From assembly GCA_965204405.1 (NCBI GenBank), contig CBDBEN010000003.1, positions 620,001 through 684,000 on the forward strand: a stretch of DNA of 64,000 bases. The letters are read 5' to 3'. A program made the position numbers and the translations under genes. Of the stretch, positions 16,596 to 25,603 are shown in pieces. Source of the DNA: JANQPX01 sp965204405 (GTDB lineage Bacteria > Pseudomonadota > Alphaproteobacteria > Geminicoccales > Geminicoccaceae). Under the pieces are notes generated by a model, which was not told the DNA's origin, did not search any database, and saw only the letters and a list, made by a program, of their open reading frames with translations. Numbering within the stretch: the first letter of the stretch is position 1; every line of letters begins with the position of its first letter.

Positions 16596-17141
16596 ATGGA
16601 CAGCGACGGACCAGATAGAGTCGTTTTGATCGTGGCTACTGCGGAATGGCGGGCGGCAATCGACAATCTCGAAGAGCGTTGCGTCAGGATCGTGAGAGCG
16701 GCCCTCGAACACTCGACGGCAGCATCTTGGATAAGAGACGGCGAAGTCAGCATTCTTCTTACCGATGACGACGAGATTCGTGACCTCAACGCTCGTTACC
16801 GTAGCCGTGATCATCCAACCAACGTGCTGTCCTTTCCTACTCTCGATCTCGATCGGGGAGAGACGTCCGCGGCACAACCGCCAGGGACAGTGCTGCTCGG
16901 TGATATAGCGATGAGTCTTCAGCGCTTGGTGGCGGAAGCCGAGGAGCGGAACAAGCCCATTCAAGACCATTTTGCCCATCTGCTGATCCATGGCGTTCTG
17001 CATCTTCTGGGCTATGATCATCTGGAGAATGAACAGGCGGAGTTGATGGAGGGGATGGAAGAAACGATCCTTTCGGAGCTCGGCATGGCCGCAGCCTATG
17101 AGGCTCGTGAAGACACCGATTCGCCTGGAGCATTGCAATGA
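16596..17141 (+). CDS. ybeY: rRNA maturation endoribonuclease YbeY
   Basis: YbeY is a zinc metalloendoribonuclease acting in 16S rRNA 3' maturation and ribosome quality control. The 181-residue protein carries the diagnostic H-x3-H-x5-H motif HGVLHLLGYDH (H132, H136, H142) and TNVLSFP. The ATG at 16596 is not preceded by a strong ribosome site. The stop overlaps the corC start by four bases (ATGA). Its place between phoH and corC is a widely conserved arrangement. Confidence 0.94.
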   Translation: MDSDGPDRVVLIVATAEWRAAIDNLEERCVRIVRAALEHSTAASWIRDGEVSILLTDDDEIRDLNARYRSRDHPTNVLSFPTLDLDRGETSAAQPPGTVLLGDIAMSLQRLVAEAEERNKPIQDHFAHLLIHGVLHLLGYDHLENEQAELMEGMEETILSELGMAAAYEAREDTDSPGALQ

Positions 17142-18073
17142 CCGCGTCGACGGCTAACGGGCCGCGCGAGGATCGAACTACTTTTCTGAAGTCGCTGATC
17201 ACTCAACTTCGGATACTGATGCGGCGAAGAAATGGCGATGGCCATTCCCTTCGCGAAACGCTTGAAGAGCTGATTGAGGAGGACGACGGCGACAACGAGC
17301 AGAGCCGGCCTGAATTCAGCGACGAAGAACGAGCCATTTTGCTAAATGCCTTGTCCTTCGGCGCGCTGCAAGTCTGGGATGTCATGGTGCCGCGCTCCGA
17401 CATCGATTCGATCGAGAATACGGCCAAGCTCGAGCAGGTAATCTGCACCATGCGGGAGAGCACCCATACCCGTCTGCCGGTCTTTCGCGATACCCTCGAT
17501 GAAATCATCGGTATGGTGCATTTGAAGGACCTGCTACCGTTTTGGGGGGATGGCAAAGATTTCAAGCTTACATCGATTATGCGTGAGTTGCTGTTCGTGC
17601 CACCGTCGATGAAAGTTCTCGACCTCCTGATGAAGATGCGTGATACCGGCATCCACATGGCAATCGTAATCGACGAATATGGCGGCACCGACGGTATGGT
17701 AACTATTGAGGACCTGGTGGAGGAAATCGTCGGGGAAATACAGGACGAGCATGACAAAATCATGCCGCCGAGCCTGACGGAACGTCCCGATGGTGCGATC
17801 GAAGCCGATGGCAGGGTTGAGGTCGAAGATCTGGAAAAACATTTGGCCTTAGAACTATTAGAGGCCGACCGACGTGAAGATGTCGACACACTTGGCGGGC
17901 TGATTTTCACGTTACTCGATCGTGTTCCAACACGCGGCGAGGTCGTTCGCCATCCAAGCGGCATCGAGTTCGAAATTCTGGATGCCGACCCCCGGCGGGT
18001 GAAACGGTTGCTAATCAGGCAACCGGCGACAACACAGGCGGCCAAGGAAACCGTCCCGGCAAGCTCTGCCTAA
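17138..18073 (+). CDS. CBS-domain protein, CorC/TlyC family
   Basis: This 311-residue cytosolic protein has two CBS domains (about 75-200, beginning VMVPRSDI and including RLPVFRDTLDEIIGMVHLKD) and a C-terminal CorC_HlyC domain (about 215-295). The motif IVIDEYGGTDGMVTIEDLVE is typical. No N-terminal DUF21 membrane region is present, so it is the soluble CorC-type. CorC proteins are linked to magnesium/cobalt efflux. It is translationally coupled to ybeY and lies 3 bases before lnt. Confidence 0.88.
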   Translation: MTASTANGPREDRTTFLKSLITQLRILMRRRNGDGHSLRETLEELIEEDDGDNEQSRPEFSDEERAILLNALSFGALQVWDVMVPRSDIDSIENTAKLEQVICTMRESTHTRLPVFRDTLDEIIGMVHLKDLLPFWGDGKDFKLTSIMRELLFVPPSMKVLDLLMKMRDTGIHMAIVIDEYGGTDGMVTIEDLVEEIVGEIQDEHDKIMPPSLTERPDGAIEADGRVEVEDLEKHLALELLEADRREDVDTLGGLIFTLLDRVPTRGEVVRHPSGIEFEILDADPRRVKRLLIRQPATTQAAKETVPASSA

Positions 18074-18076
18074 GCC

Positions 18077-19678
18077 ATGGCAAAAGTGACGGGAAACAAT
18101 GCGGCGGTCTTGCGTGATATGCCCACGTTCGGCTGGTTTGAGTACCTCCAACGGCATACACTCCTGACGTCCTTGACGCTCGGCATGGTGGCAGGTTTAA
18201 GCTTGCCGCCGCTCTATGTGATTCCCGGCCTGCTTGGTTTTGCCGGCTGGCTCTGGCTCTTGATGAGAGCCGGATCGCGACGTCGAAGCTTTTTCATCGG
18301 CTGGTCGTTCGGCCTTGGCTACTTCATCGTCGGCCTTTACTGGATCGCCATTGCTTTTTTTACCGATGCAGAAAAATTTGGCGCGCTTGCGGTGCCGGCA
18401 GTGCTGCTTCTTTGTGTAGTCATGGGAATGTTTCCGGCACTTGCTGGTTTTGCACTCGGACTTTTTCAGCCGCGCCACCCTCTTGCCGCAGCTTTGACTT
18501 TGGCGATCGCCTGGACGATTACGGAGTGGCTGCGAGCTCATTTTCTGTGGGGATTTCCCTGGAACTTGATCGGTTATGTCTGGGTTGGCGTGCTGCCGAT
18601 GAGCCAGGTGGCTGCCTGGATCGGAATCTACGGATTGAGTCTGGTAACGGTGTTGCTGGGCGCTCTTTTCTTGACGGCCATTGTAGGGAAGGGACGCTCG
18701 CGATGGCTTGGGCCTGGTTTGTCGGTCCTGGCAGCTGCCTTTCTTCTCAGCATGGGATTGGTACGCCTCACGTCAAGTGAGGTCGAGCATCAATCCGACA
18801 TGCGCCTGCGCCTGGTTCAGGCCAATGTCTCCCAGCATCACAAATGGGATCCGGAGTTGCGTGCCGAAAGCTTCCGAAAACATCTTGCGCTGTCCGGGAG
18901 TCCGTCGGCGACACCGATCACCCATATCATCTGGCCGGAAACAGCGAGCGCCTACGTATTAGACCAGGACGAGGTCGCCCGAAGCCTGATCGCCGAGATG
19001 ACACCCAAGGACGGCTTTCTGATCACCGGCTTTAATCGCTTCGATCTGGAAAGCGAGCCGAAGCGGGCCTGGAACAGTCTTGGAGCGCTCAATGCGCAAG
19101 GGGACATCGTCGGCATCTACGACAAGGAAAGGCTGGTGCCGTTCGGTGAATTCCTACCGTGGCGGGAGGTTCTGTCCACGATCGGCCTCAAGAAAATCAC
19201 CTCGGGTACCATTGATTTTCAGCCGGGTTCGGGGACGACGACCATGGCGCTGGGAGGCCTGCCGCCATTTAGCCCGCTGATCTGCTATGAGGTAATTTTC
19301 ACTGGCGACGTTGCTCGCGAGGATGATCGACCGGCCTGGCTGTTGAACATCACCAATGACGCCTGGTTCGGGCAAAGTTCGGGCCCATACCAGCATCTGG
19401 CAATGGCAAGGATGCGGGCCATCGAGGAGGGGATTCCACTGGTCCGAAGCGCCAACACAGGCATTTCCGCAGTTATCGATCCCTACGGCCGGATTGAGGC
19501 CGAACTCGGCCTCGGCGAAACCGGCGTTCTTGATGCAACCCTGCCGAAGCCGCTTTTGACGCCGACATTTTATGCAGAAAGTGGTCAGATCGCATTTCTC
19601 TTGATGGTGGTGCTTGGAGCAATAATAATCTTTATGATTGAAAAAGTTTTTCAAAATAGCTACGTAAAGTTTAGATAG
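18077..19678 (+). CDS. lnt: Apolipoprotein N-acyltransferase
   Basis: Lnt adds the third acyl chain to the N-terminal cysteine of lipoproteins at the inner membrane. The protein has 533 residues: an N-terminal region of about six to seven membrane helices (LYVIPGLLGFAGWLWLL, FGLGYFIVGLYWIAIAFF) and a nitrilase-type catalytic domain. Catalytic residues are visible as the Glu in WPETASAY, Lys in YDKERLVPFGEFLPW and Cys in LICYEVIF. A last helix (AFLLMVVLGAIIIFMI) anchors the C-terminus. The length is normal for the family. Confidence 0.95.
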   Translation: MAKVTGNNAAVLRDMPTFGWFEYLQRHTLLTSLTLGMVAGLSLPPLYVIPGLLGFAGWLWLLMRAGSRRRSFFIGWSFGLGYFIVGLYWIAIAFFTDAEKFGALAVPAVLLLCVVMGMFPALAGFALGLFQPRHPLAAALTLAIAWTITEWLRAHFLWGFPWNLIGYVWVGVLPMSQVAAWIGIYGLSLVTVLLGALFLTAIVGKGRSRWLGPGLSVLAAAFLLSMGLVRLTSSEVEHQSDMRLRLVQANVSQHHKWDPELRAESFRKHLALSGSPSATPITHIIWPETASAYVLDQDEVARSLIAEMTPKDGFLITGFNRFDLESEPKRAWNSLGALNAQGDIVGIYDKERLVPFGEFLPWREVLSTIGLKKITSGTIDFQPGSGTTTMALGGLPPFSPLICYEVIFTGDVAREDDRPAWLLNITNDAWFGQSSGPYQHLAMARMRAIEEGIPLVRSANTGISAVIDPYGRIEAELGLGETGVLDATLPKPLLTPTFYAESGQIAFLLMVVLGAIIIFMIEKVFQNSYVKFR

Positions 19679-19743
19679 CTGATGATCCATACCACCGGTA
19701 CACCGGTGGACACCTCCCATCCATTGATGGTGAACGCCGACCG

Positions 19744-20196
19744 ATGGTAACAAAGCCCAATCCGATCGACGTGCATGTGGGAAAGAGGTTGCGACTCAGG
19801 CGCACACTCCTAGGCATGAGCCAGGAGCGTCTTGGCGAACTGCTTAGTCTGACATTTCAGCAGATTCAGAAATATGAGCGTGGGGTCAATAGGATCGGAT
19901 CGTCGAGGCTTTATGAGCTTGGTCAGATTCTGGACGTTCCAGTATCATTCTTCTTCGACGATATGGCAGGCTCCGCCGCATCCGGTCATGGCCCCAAGCT
20001 TAATACCGGCCTCTCGGAAGACTCCGGTCGATTTGGTTACCGCCTTCAAGATGATCTTCCGCTGGAGAGCAGAGAAACACTTGAATTGATCAAAGCCTAT
20101 TATCGGATCAATGATGCCCAGGTCCGCAAACGCCTGTTCGAACTGGCAAAAGCATTGGGAAGCGGTGAAGCTCTGGTGGCCACGACACAGGATTGA
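19744..20196 (+). CDS. XRE-family transcriptional regulator
   Basis: This 150-residue regulator has an N-terminal helix-turn-helix (GKRLRLRRTLLGMSQERLGE, then FQQIQKYERGVNRI). A C-terminal helix (ETLELIKAYYRINDAQVRKR) is conserved in the alphaproteobacterial group encoded beside metK. The same order lnt-regulator-metK-trmB recurs widely in the class, suggesting a link to membrane or one-carbon control, but the target is unknown. ATG 19744 lacks a clear ribosome site. Confidence 0.85.
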   Translation: MVTKPNPIDVHVGKRLRLRRTLLGMSQERLGELLSLTFQQIQKYERGVNRIGSSRLYELGQILDVPVSFFFDDMAGSAASGHGPKLNTGLSEDSGRFGYRLQDDLPLESRETLELIKAYYRINDAQVRKRLFELAKALGSGEALVATTQD

Positions 20197-20520
20197 CTGT
20201 CCTCCGCTGGCGGATTGTCCGCTCCATGAGCCTCCCCGTCCCCACTTGTCAAAGCGGGCTGAGCAAATAGCCCAGCCACAATGATTTTGCAAAGCGGCTT
20301 GACGATCAACTGTTGTGAACATTCCTTTCGAACCCGCTTCGAATACGTCGATTTCAACGCCTGCCCCTTGACCAAACGTTACGGTTTCCGGCAGAAGATG
20401 CGCCTTGGGTGACGGAATAGAGCACCTACATGTCATTTCATGATCGGATGATCTCGAAAGGGTAGACCTCTCGGATGGAGGCTGCCGCTTTTTGCCAACG
20501 TGCTATCAGAGGAAGTCTTC
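20197..20520. other. Gap upstream of metK, no recognised element
   Basis: This 324-base gap presumably carries the metK promoter. A weak hairpin (GGGCT 20256-20260 with AGCCC 20269-20273) may end the upstream transcript. No SAM, SAM-II or SAM/SAH riboswitch consensus could be matched, and no gene was found. Confidence 0.45.
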
Positions 20521-21690
20521 ATGGCCCAAGCCGACTATCTCTTCACCAGCGAGTCCGTCGCCGAAGGACATCCCGACAAAGTGTGCGACCGGATTTCCGA
20601 CGCCATCGTCGATACCTATCTGGCCGGTGATCCCGGGGCTCGGGTTGCAGCGGAGACCTTGTGCACGACCAACCGCATCGTGATCGCCGGCGAAGTACGC
20701 GGCGGCAATGGCGTCACACACAACGACATCGAAAAGCTTGCCCGGGATGCCGTGAAGGATATCGGCTACGCACAGGCCGGCTTTCATTGGGCGGATGCCA
20801 AGGTTGAAATCCTGCTCCATGAGCAGTCGGCGGACATTGCCATGGGGGTAGACGCCGGCGCCAACAAGGACGAAGGGGCCGGTGATCAGGGCATTATGTT
20901 CGGCTTTGCCTGCAACGAGACTGAGGCGCTGATGCCAGCGCCGATCCAGCTCTCTCATAAGATTCTACAGCTCATGGCAAAAGCCCGCCATAGCGGCGAG
21001 GCAACGGGCTTTCGCCCCGATGCCAAGAGCCAGGTGACACTCCGCTACGTGGATGGCAAGCCAGTGGGAGCGACGTCGGTGGTAGTCTCGACCCAGCATG
21101 CCGATGGCATGTCACAGGCCGAAATTCGTGAAGCCGTCCGACCCTATGTCCTTGAAGCTCTTCCGGGTGGCTGGATGTGCCCTGAGAACGAGTTTTACGT
21201 GAACCCTACCGGCAATTTCGTAGTCGGTGGCCCCGACGGCGATGCTGGCCTTACCGGTCGGAAGATCATCGTCGACACCTATGGCGGCGCCGCTCCCCAC
21301 GGCGGTGGGGCTTTTTCCGGCAAGGACCCTACCAAAGTGGACCGCTCTGCAGCCTACGCTGCACGCTATCTTGCCAAGAATGTTGTGGCCGCCGGTTTGG
21401 CGGAGCGCTGCCTGATCCAGCTATCCTACGCGATCGGCGTCTCGAAACCGCTGTCGGTCTATGTTGATACTCAGGGCACCAGCTCGATCGATGAACGGAA
21501 GTTGGGCGGCACTCTGATGGAACTGATGGATCTATCGCCGCGGGGCATACGTGAACATCTCGGCCTTGCCAAGCCAATCTATGCGCGTACGGCTGCTTAT
21601 GGGCATTTCGGCCGCGAGCCCGAGGGGGATGGCGGCTTTTCCTGGGAAAGGACCGACCTCGTCCGCGATCTCCGCACTGCCTTCGTTTGA
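20521..21690 (+). CDS. metK: S-adenosylmethionine synthase
   Basis: MetK makes S-adenosylmethionine from methionine and ATP. The 389-residue protein contains FTSESVAEGHPDKVCD at the N-terminus, GAGDQGIMFGFA (the ATP-binding hexapeptide region) and GGGAFSGKDPTKVDRS (phosphate-binding loop). The ATG at 20521 has AGAGGAAG upstream; an in-frame ATG at 20500 would add seven residues absent from the family. The length is typical. It precedes trmB, which consumes its product. Confidence 0.96.
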   Translation: MAQADYLFTSESVAEGHPDKVCDRISDAIVDTYLAGDPGARVAAETLCTTNRIVIAGEVRGGNGVTHNDIEKLARDAVKDIGYAQAGFHWADAKVEILLHEQSADIAMGVDAGANKDEGAGDQGIMFGFACNETEALMPAPIQLSHKILQLMAKARHSGEATGFRPDAKSQVTLRYVDGKPVGATSVVVSTQHADGMSQAEIREAVRPYVLEALPGGWMCPENEFYVNPTGNFVVGGPDGDAGLTGRKIIVDTYGGAAPHGGGAFSGKDPTKVDRSAAYAARYLAKNVVAAGLAERCLIQLSYAIGVSKPLSVYVDTQGTSSIDERKLGGTLMELMDLSPRGIREHLGLAKPIYARTAAYGHFGREPEGDGGFSWERTDLVRDLRTAFV

Positions 21691-21752
21691 GCAAAGGCGC
21701 TCAGAGCGCGTTGACTTAGGTACATTGCCAGGCTCCACGGTAGGATAATCCG

Positions 21753-22433
21753 ATGACCATGCTGGCCCAACGACGGATTTATGGGCGCCGGCAAAGCCAT
21801 CGCATCAGGCCGGCAAGAAAACGGCTGCTGGCAGCACGCTTGCCCGAATTACAGCTCGACATTCCGAATGATGGTTCGGTGATCGAGTTGAGTTCGCTCT
21901 TCGGTTCAGACTGCAAACGTTGCTGGCTGGAGATAGGTTTTGGGGGCGGAGAGCATCTGGCAACGCAGGTGGCTGCGCACCCCGACGTAGCTTTCATCGG
22001 CTGTGAGCCCTATGTCAACGGGGTCGCCAAGCTGCTGTCGCTGCTTGGCGAACAGAATAATGTCCGAGTTGTGATCGATGATGCTAGGCTGTTGCTGAAA
22101 GTACTGCCTGAGCAAAGTCTCGATCGTATCTTCGTGCTGTTTCCAGACCCCTGGCCGAAGGCCCGTCATCAAAAGCGCAGGATCGTCAATCCCGACACGG
22201 TCGCCGACATGGCACGCGTGTTGAGGCCGGGCGGCGAGCTTCGCCTGGCCAGTGATATCATGGACTATGCGCGGGTCATGCTTCATACCGTCATGGCTGC
22301 AGGCTGTTTTGACTGGCTTGCGGAAAGTCCCGCAGACTGGCGCTGTCGCCCTGAGGACTGGCCACCGACCCGCTATGAACAAAAAGCCCTGACGGCCGGT
22401 CGATTGCCAGCGTATTTTCGCTTCAAACGTTAA
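21753..22433 (+). CDS. trmB: tRNA (guanine-N7-)-methyltransferase
   Basis: TrmB methylates G46 in the tRNA variable loop using SAM. The 226-residue protein has the SAM-binding motif LEIGFGGGEHL, the acidic IGCEPYVNGVA and the catalytic signature LFPDPWPKARHQKRRIV. The C-terminal TRYEQKALTAGR matches the usual T-x-Y-E-x-K substrate-binding element. It follows metK by 62 bases and precedes the rimP-nusA operon. Confidence 0.95.
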   Translation: MTMLAQRRIYGRRQSHRIRPARKRLLAARLPELQLDIPNDGSVIELSSLFGSDCKRCWLEIGFGGGEHLATQVAAHPDVAFIGCEPYVNGVAKLLSLLGEQNNVRVVIDDARLLLKVLPEQSLDRIFVLFPDPWPKARHQKRRIVNPDTVADMARVLRPGGELRLASDIMDYARVMLHTVMAAGCFDWLAESPADWRCRPEDWPPTRYEQKALTAGRLPAYFRFKR

Positions 22434-22526
22434 TTTCTCACGGAGACCGGCAAGGAAAAAGTCTTGCAGCCTCGTGCTGATGGGCCCATATAGGTTTTGT
22501 TACCACAAACTACCGGATGAGGATCG

Positions 22527-22549
22527 GTGGGCCCCAGGCCCACTTTTTT
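22527..22549 (+). terminator. Terminator-like hairpin in the rimP leader
   Basis: GTGGGCC (22527-22533), loop CCA and GGCCCAC (22537-22543) are followed by six T (22544-22549). This is an intrinsic-terminator structure directly before rimP. Comparable GTGGGC/GCCCAC hairpins lie at this place in other proteobacteria and are proposed to attenuate the operon. It could instead simply end trmB transcripts. Confidence 0.7.
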
Positions 22550-22555
22550 ATTGGC

Positions 22556-23047
22556 TTGGATCAAATCCAGCAAATTGCAGCGCTAATCGAACCGGCCATG
22601 ACGGATATGGGCTATGAGCTCGTAAGGGTCATATCGACCGGGGGACGGCGCCCGACGCTTCAGATCATGGCCGAAAGGATCGACCGTGTGGGGATGAATG
22701 TCGACGACTGCGCCGAGATAAGCCGGGCCGTATCGGCCCTTCTGGACGTCGATGATCCTATCACCGGCGCTTATCAGCTGGAGGTGAGTTCGCCAGGAAT
22801 CGATCGTCCGCTGATGAAACCGGCAGATTTCGAGCGATTTGCCGGTTTCGAAGCCAGGATGGAGACGGACCGGTTGATAGAAGGACAAAGGCGCTTTCGC
22901 GGGCGCCTCTTGGGCGTGGAGGCCGATCATGTGCGCTTGGCGCTGCCTGAGGGAACCAAGGAAATCCCTCTTGCAGCGATTAGGAAAGCGAAGCTTGTGT
23001 TGACCGACGAACTGATCGCGGCAGCCAAGGCAGAAGGAAGGAATTAG
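22556..23047 (+). CDS. rimP: Ribosome maturation factor RimP
   Basis: RimP assists 30S subunit assembly. The protein shows the N-terminal domain IAALIEPAMTDMGYELVRV, the motif LEVSSPGIDRPLMKPADF and an SH3-like C-terminal domain with GRLLGVEADHVRLAL. I choose TTG 22556, giving MDQIQQIAALIEP. The in-frame ATG at 22517 would place an intrinsic terminator hairpin (22527-22549) inside the coding region and add residues with no family counterpart. The TTG lacks a clear ribosome site, so the start remains uncertain. It begins the rimP-nusA-ylxR-infB operon. Confidence 0.88.
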   Translation: MDQIQQIAALIEPAMTDMGYELVRVISTGGRRPTLQIMAERIDRVGMNVDDCAEISRAVSALLDVDDPITGAYQLEVSSPGIDRPLMKPADFERFAGFEARMETDRLIEGQRRFRGRLLGVEADHVRLALPEGTKEIPLAAIRKAKLVLTDELIAAAKAEGRN

Positions 23048-23051
23048 GGTC

Positions 23052-24902
23052 TTGACCGATTTTGGCATGGAAAGCACGGCGGGTATCGGACGGCTCGAGC
23101 TGATCCGTATTGCCGAAAGCGTTGCCCAAGAAAAAGGGATCGGCGTCGACGACGTGCTGATCGCGATGGAGCAGGCAATCCAGACGGCGGCCCGGCGAAA
23201 ATACGGCCAGGAACATCAGATCGTGGCTGAGGTCGATCGCAAAACCGGCGAAATCAGCCTCTATCGCGAACTTGAAGTCGCTGAGGAAATTGAGGATCCG
23301 GCCAATCAAATCCCTCTCATCGACGCGCGTGAGCGCAACCCTGCGGCCCAGGCTGGCGACCACATTCTTGAGCCATTGCCACCGATTGATCTTGGCCGCA
23401 TCGCCGCCCAGAGCGCCAAGCAGGTGATCGTCCAGAAGGTGCGTGAAGCCGAGCGCGAGCGTCAGTATGACGAGTTCAAGGACCGGATCGGGGAAATCGT
23501 CGTCGGCGAAGTCAAGCGAACGGAGTATGGCAATGTTCTGGTGGATCTCGGCCGTGCCGAGGCGATCCTTCGTCGAGACGACCTGCAGCCACGCGAGGCA
23601 TTCAGAAATAAGGACCGGGTTCGCGCCTACATCTATGACGTGCGCGCCGAGGGGCGTGGGCCACAGATTTTCCTCTCTCGAACCCATCCCCAGTTCATGG
23701 CCAAGCTTTTCGCCCAGGAAGTTCCGGAGATCTACGACAACATCATCGAGATCAAATCGGTGGCCCGTGATCCGGGTTCGCGCGCAAAAATTGCGGTGAT
23801 CTCAAAGGACAGCGGCATCGATCCAGTCGGTGCTTGCGTGGGCATGCGCGGCTCGCGGGTTCAGGCTGTGGTCAATGAGCTTGCCGGCGAGAAGATCGAC
23901 ATTATTCCTTGGTCCGAGGATCCAGCGACTTTCGTGGTGAATGCGCTGGCGCCCGCCGAGGTTAGCAAGGTGGTGCTGGACGAGGAAGCCAGGCGAATTG
24001 AGGTGATTGTTCCCGATGTGCAGCTTTCGCTGGCGATTGGCCGGCGTGGGCAGAATGTGCGTCTTGCCTCGCAGCTCACCGGTTGGGAAATCGACATCAC
24101 AACCGAGACCGAGGATAGTGAGCGACGGCAGAAGGAGTTCAAACAGCTCACCGATTATTTCGTCGAGAGCCTGAACGTCGAGGAGGTTATCGCGCAGCTC
24201 CTGGTGACCGAGGGGTTCTCAACGGCCGAAGAGGTTGCCTATGTTGAGTTCGAAGAGCTTGCCTCGATCCAGGGTTTTGACGAAGATATCGCCGAAGCAC
24301 TCCGGGAGCGCGCCGAGAGCTTCATTGCCCAACGTGATGAAGCTTTGCAGAACCAAGCCACCGAAGCCGGGGTTCAGGATGACCTCCTCGCCTTCGAAGC
24401 TGAGGCACTCACCTTCGATGCCAAGCTTGAGCTTGGCCGGAAAGGCGTGAAGTCGCTGGACGACCTGGCTGATCTTGCGGGCGACGAGCTGGTTGAGCTT
24501 CTGCCGGAGGCAGGCTTGAACGAGGAAAGTGCCGGCGAATTGATCATGGCGGCACGCGCGCACTGGTTCGACGACGAAGATCAGGGCGAGGCCGCTGAGG
24601 TCGACGAGCATGTCGTTAAAGCCGAGGACATCGACGGGTTGGAGGGAATTCGCCCGGCTGCATTGCACGAGCCTCTAGGTGAAGCTGATGATCTGAAAAA
24701 GATCAGCGGCGTAGGGCCGAAGCTAGAAGCGATGCTCAACGAGCTCGGGATTTTCCACTATTCTCAGATTGCAGCGTTTACGTCGGAGAATATTGCCTGG
24801 GTCGATGGCTATCTGAGCTTCAAGGGACGAATTGAGCGTGATGGCTGGCTGGATCAGGCTGGTGCCTTGATGAACAGTAATCCGAATGAGGGGGCTGATT
24901 GA
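23052..24902 (+). CDS. nusA: Transcription factor NusA with extra C-terminal HhH domain
   Basis: NusA binds RNA polymerase and nascent RNA to control pausing, termination and antitermination. The protein has 616 residues, well over the common 500-540. It shows the N-terminal domain (RLELIRIAESVAQEKGI), S1 domain, two KH domains (CVGMRGSRVQAVVNEL and SLAIGRRGQNVRLASQL) and acidic helical repeats. The extra C-terminus (about 546-608) reads DDLKKISGVGPKLEAMLNEL, WVDGYLSFKGRIERDGW and is the helix-hairpin-helix module usually found at the end of NuoE. The start is TTG 23052; ATG 23067 is an alternative. The stop overlaps the next start (TTGA). Confidence 0.95.
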   Translation: MTDFGMESTAGIGRLELIRIAESVAQEKGIGVDDVLIAMEQAIQTAARRKYGQEHQIVAEVDRKTGEISLYRELEVAEEIEDPANQIPLIDARERNPAAQAGDHILEPLPPIDLGRIAAQSAKQVIVQKVREAERERQYDEFKDRIGEIVVGEVKRTEYGNVLVDLGRAEAILRRDDLQPREAFRNKDRVRAYIYDVRAEGRGPQIFLSRTHPQFMAKLFAQEVPEIYDNIIEIKSVARDPGSRAKIAVISKDSGIDPVGACVGMRGSRVQAVVNELAGEKIDIIPWSEDPATFVVNALAPAEVSKVVLDEEARRIEVIVPDVQLSLAIGRRGQNVRLASQLTGWEIDITTETEDSERRQKEFKQLTDYFVESLNVEEVIAQLLVTEGFSTAEEVAYVEFEELASIQGFDEDIAEALRERAESFIAQRDEALQNQATEAGVQDDLLAFEAEALTFDAKLELGRKGVKSLDDLADLAGDELVELLPEAGLNEESAGELIMAARAHWFDDEDQGEAAEVDEHVVKAEDIDGLEGIRPAALHEPLGEADDLKKISGVGPKLEAMLNELGIFHYSQIAAFTSENIAWVDGYLSFKGRIERDGWLDQAGALMNSNPNEGAD

Positions 24903-25603
24903 ACGCACAATCTTCTCCTCCCTTGGAGGTTGATGTCGCTGATCAGAAGCAGGATGCCGTGGCAGCAGCCGATGGTTCGAGTGAGCGCCGGTGTCTGGTG
25001 ACAAGGTCTGCAATCGATCGGGACCGTTTGATCCGCTTTGTCGTCGATCCGGATGATATTGTCGTCCCGGATGTCGATGAACGCCTTCCGGGACGCGGTA
25101 TGTGGTTGAGTGCTGAGCGGGATGTGCTAAACAAGGCGGTTGAGAAGCGGCTGTTTGGGCGTGTTGTCCGAAAGCCGGTTAGGATTGTCGAGGGTCTGGC
25201 CGATCAAGTCGAGGGATTGCTGGTTCGCCGTTTCTATGGCGCTCTGGGTCTTTCGAAGCGTGCCGGACAAATTGTCATGGGCTTCGAGCAAGTCCAGGCA
25301 TGGCTGGCGGCATCGAGGGCAGCCTCGCTACTGGCGGCGGCCGATGGCGCTGCTGATGGGCGACGGAAACTTCGGCATCTGGCCTCAGATGTGCCGTTGA
25401 TCGTGGCCGGTTCGAGAGATGAAATCGGATCGGCCTTGGGACGTGAGAGTTTGGTGCATGCAGCCTTGCTGCCGGGAAAGCTGGCAGAAAGGGTGCAGCG
25501 TGATGCTGTGCGGTTGTCCGGCTTTAGAGCCGATGTTGCTGTTGAGGGGGCCTCAAAGGCTTCTGACAAGACTGAACCGAAGGGAACGGCCGAGAAACCA
25601 TGA
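24899..25603 (+). CDS. ylxR: YlxR (DUF448) RNA-binding protein with L7Ae-like domain
   Basis: This 234-residue protein combines an N-terminal YlxR/DUF448 domain (RRCLVTRSAIDRDRLIRFVV, DERLPGRGMWLS) and a central L7Ae-like domain (RFYGALGLSKRAGQIVMGFE). This fusion is the normal alphaproteobacterial form encoded between nusA and infB. YlxR binds RNA and has been linked to RNase P in some bacteria. The start is TTG 24899, overlapping the nusA stop by four bases, and the stop overlaps the infB start by four, so the three are translationally coupled. Confidence 0.9.
   Translation: MNAQSSPPLEVDVADQKQDAVAAADGSSERRCLVTRSAIDRDRLIRFVVDPDDIVVPDVDERLPGRGMWLSAERDVLNKAVEKRLFGRVVRKPVRIVEGLADQVEGLLVRRFYGALGLSKRAGQIVMGFEQVQAWLAASRAASLLAAADGAADGRRKLRHLASDVPLIVAGSRDEIGSALGRESLVHAALLPGKLAERVQRDAVRLSGFRADVAVEGASKASDKTEPKGTAEKP

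Noticed and set aside
16494..17138. Reverse open frame opposite ybeY
   Set aside because: Antisense to YbeY with its intact zinc motif; no independent support.
20197..20520. Possible SAM-sensing riboswitch upstream of metK
   Set aside because: No conserved core of SAM-II or SAM/SAH classes was recognisable; only weak stems.
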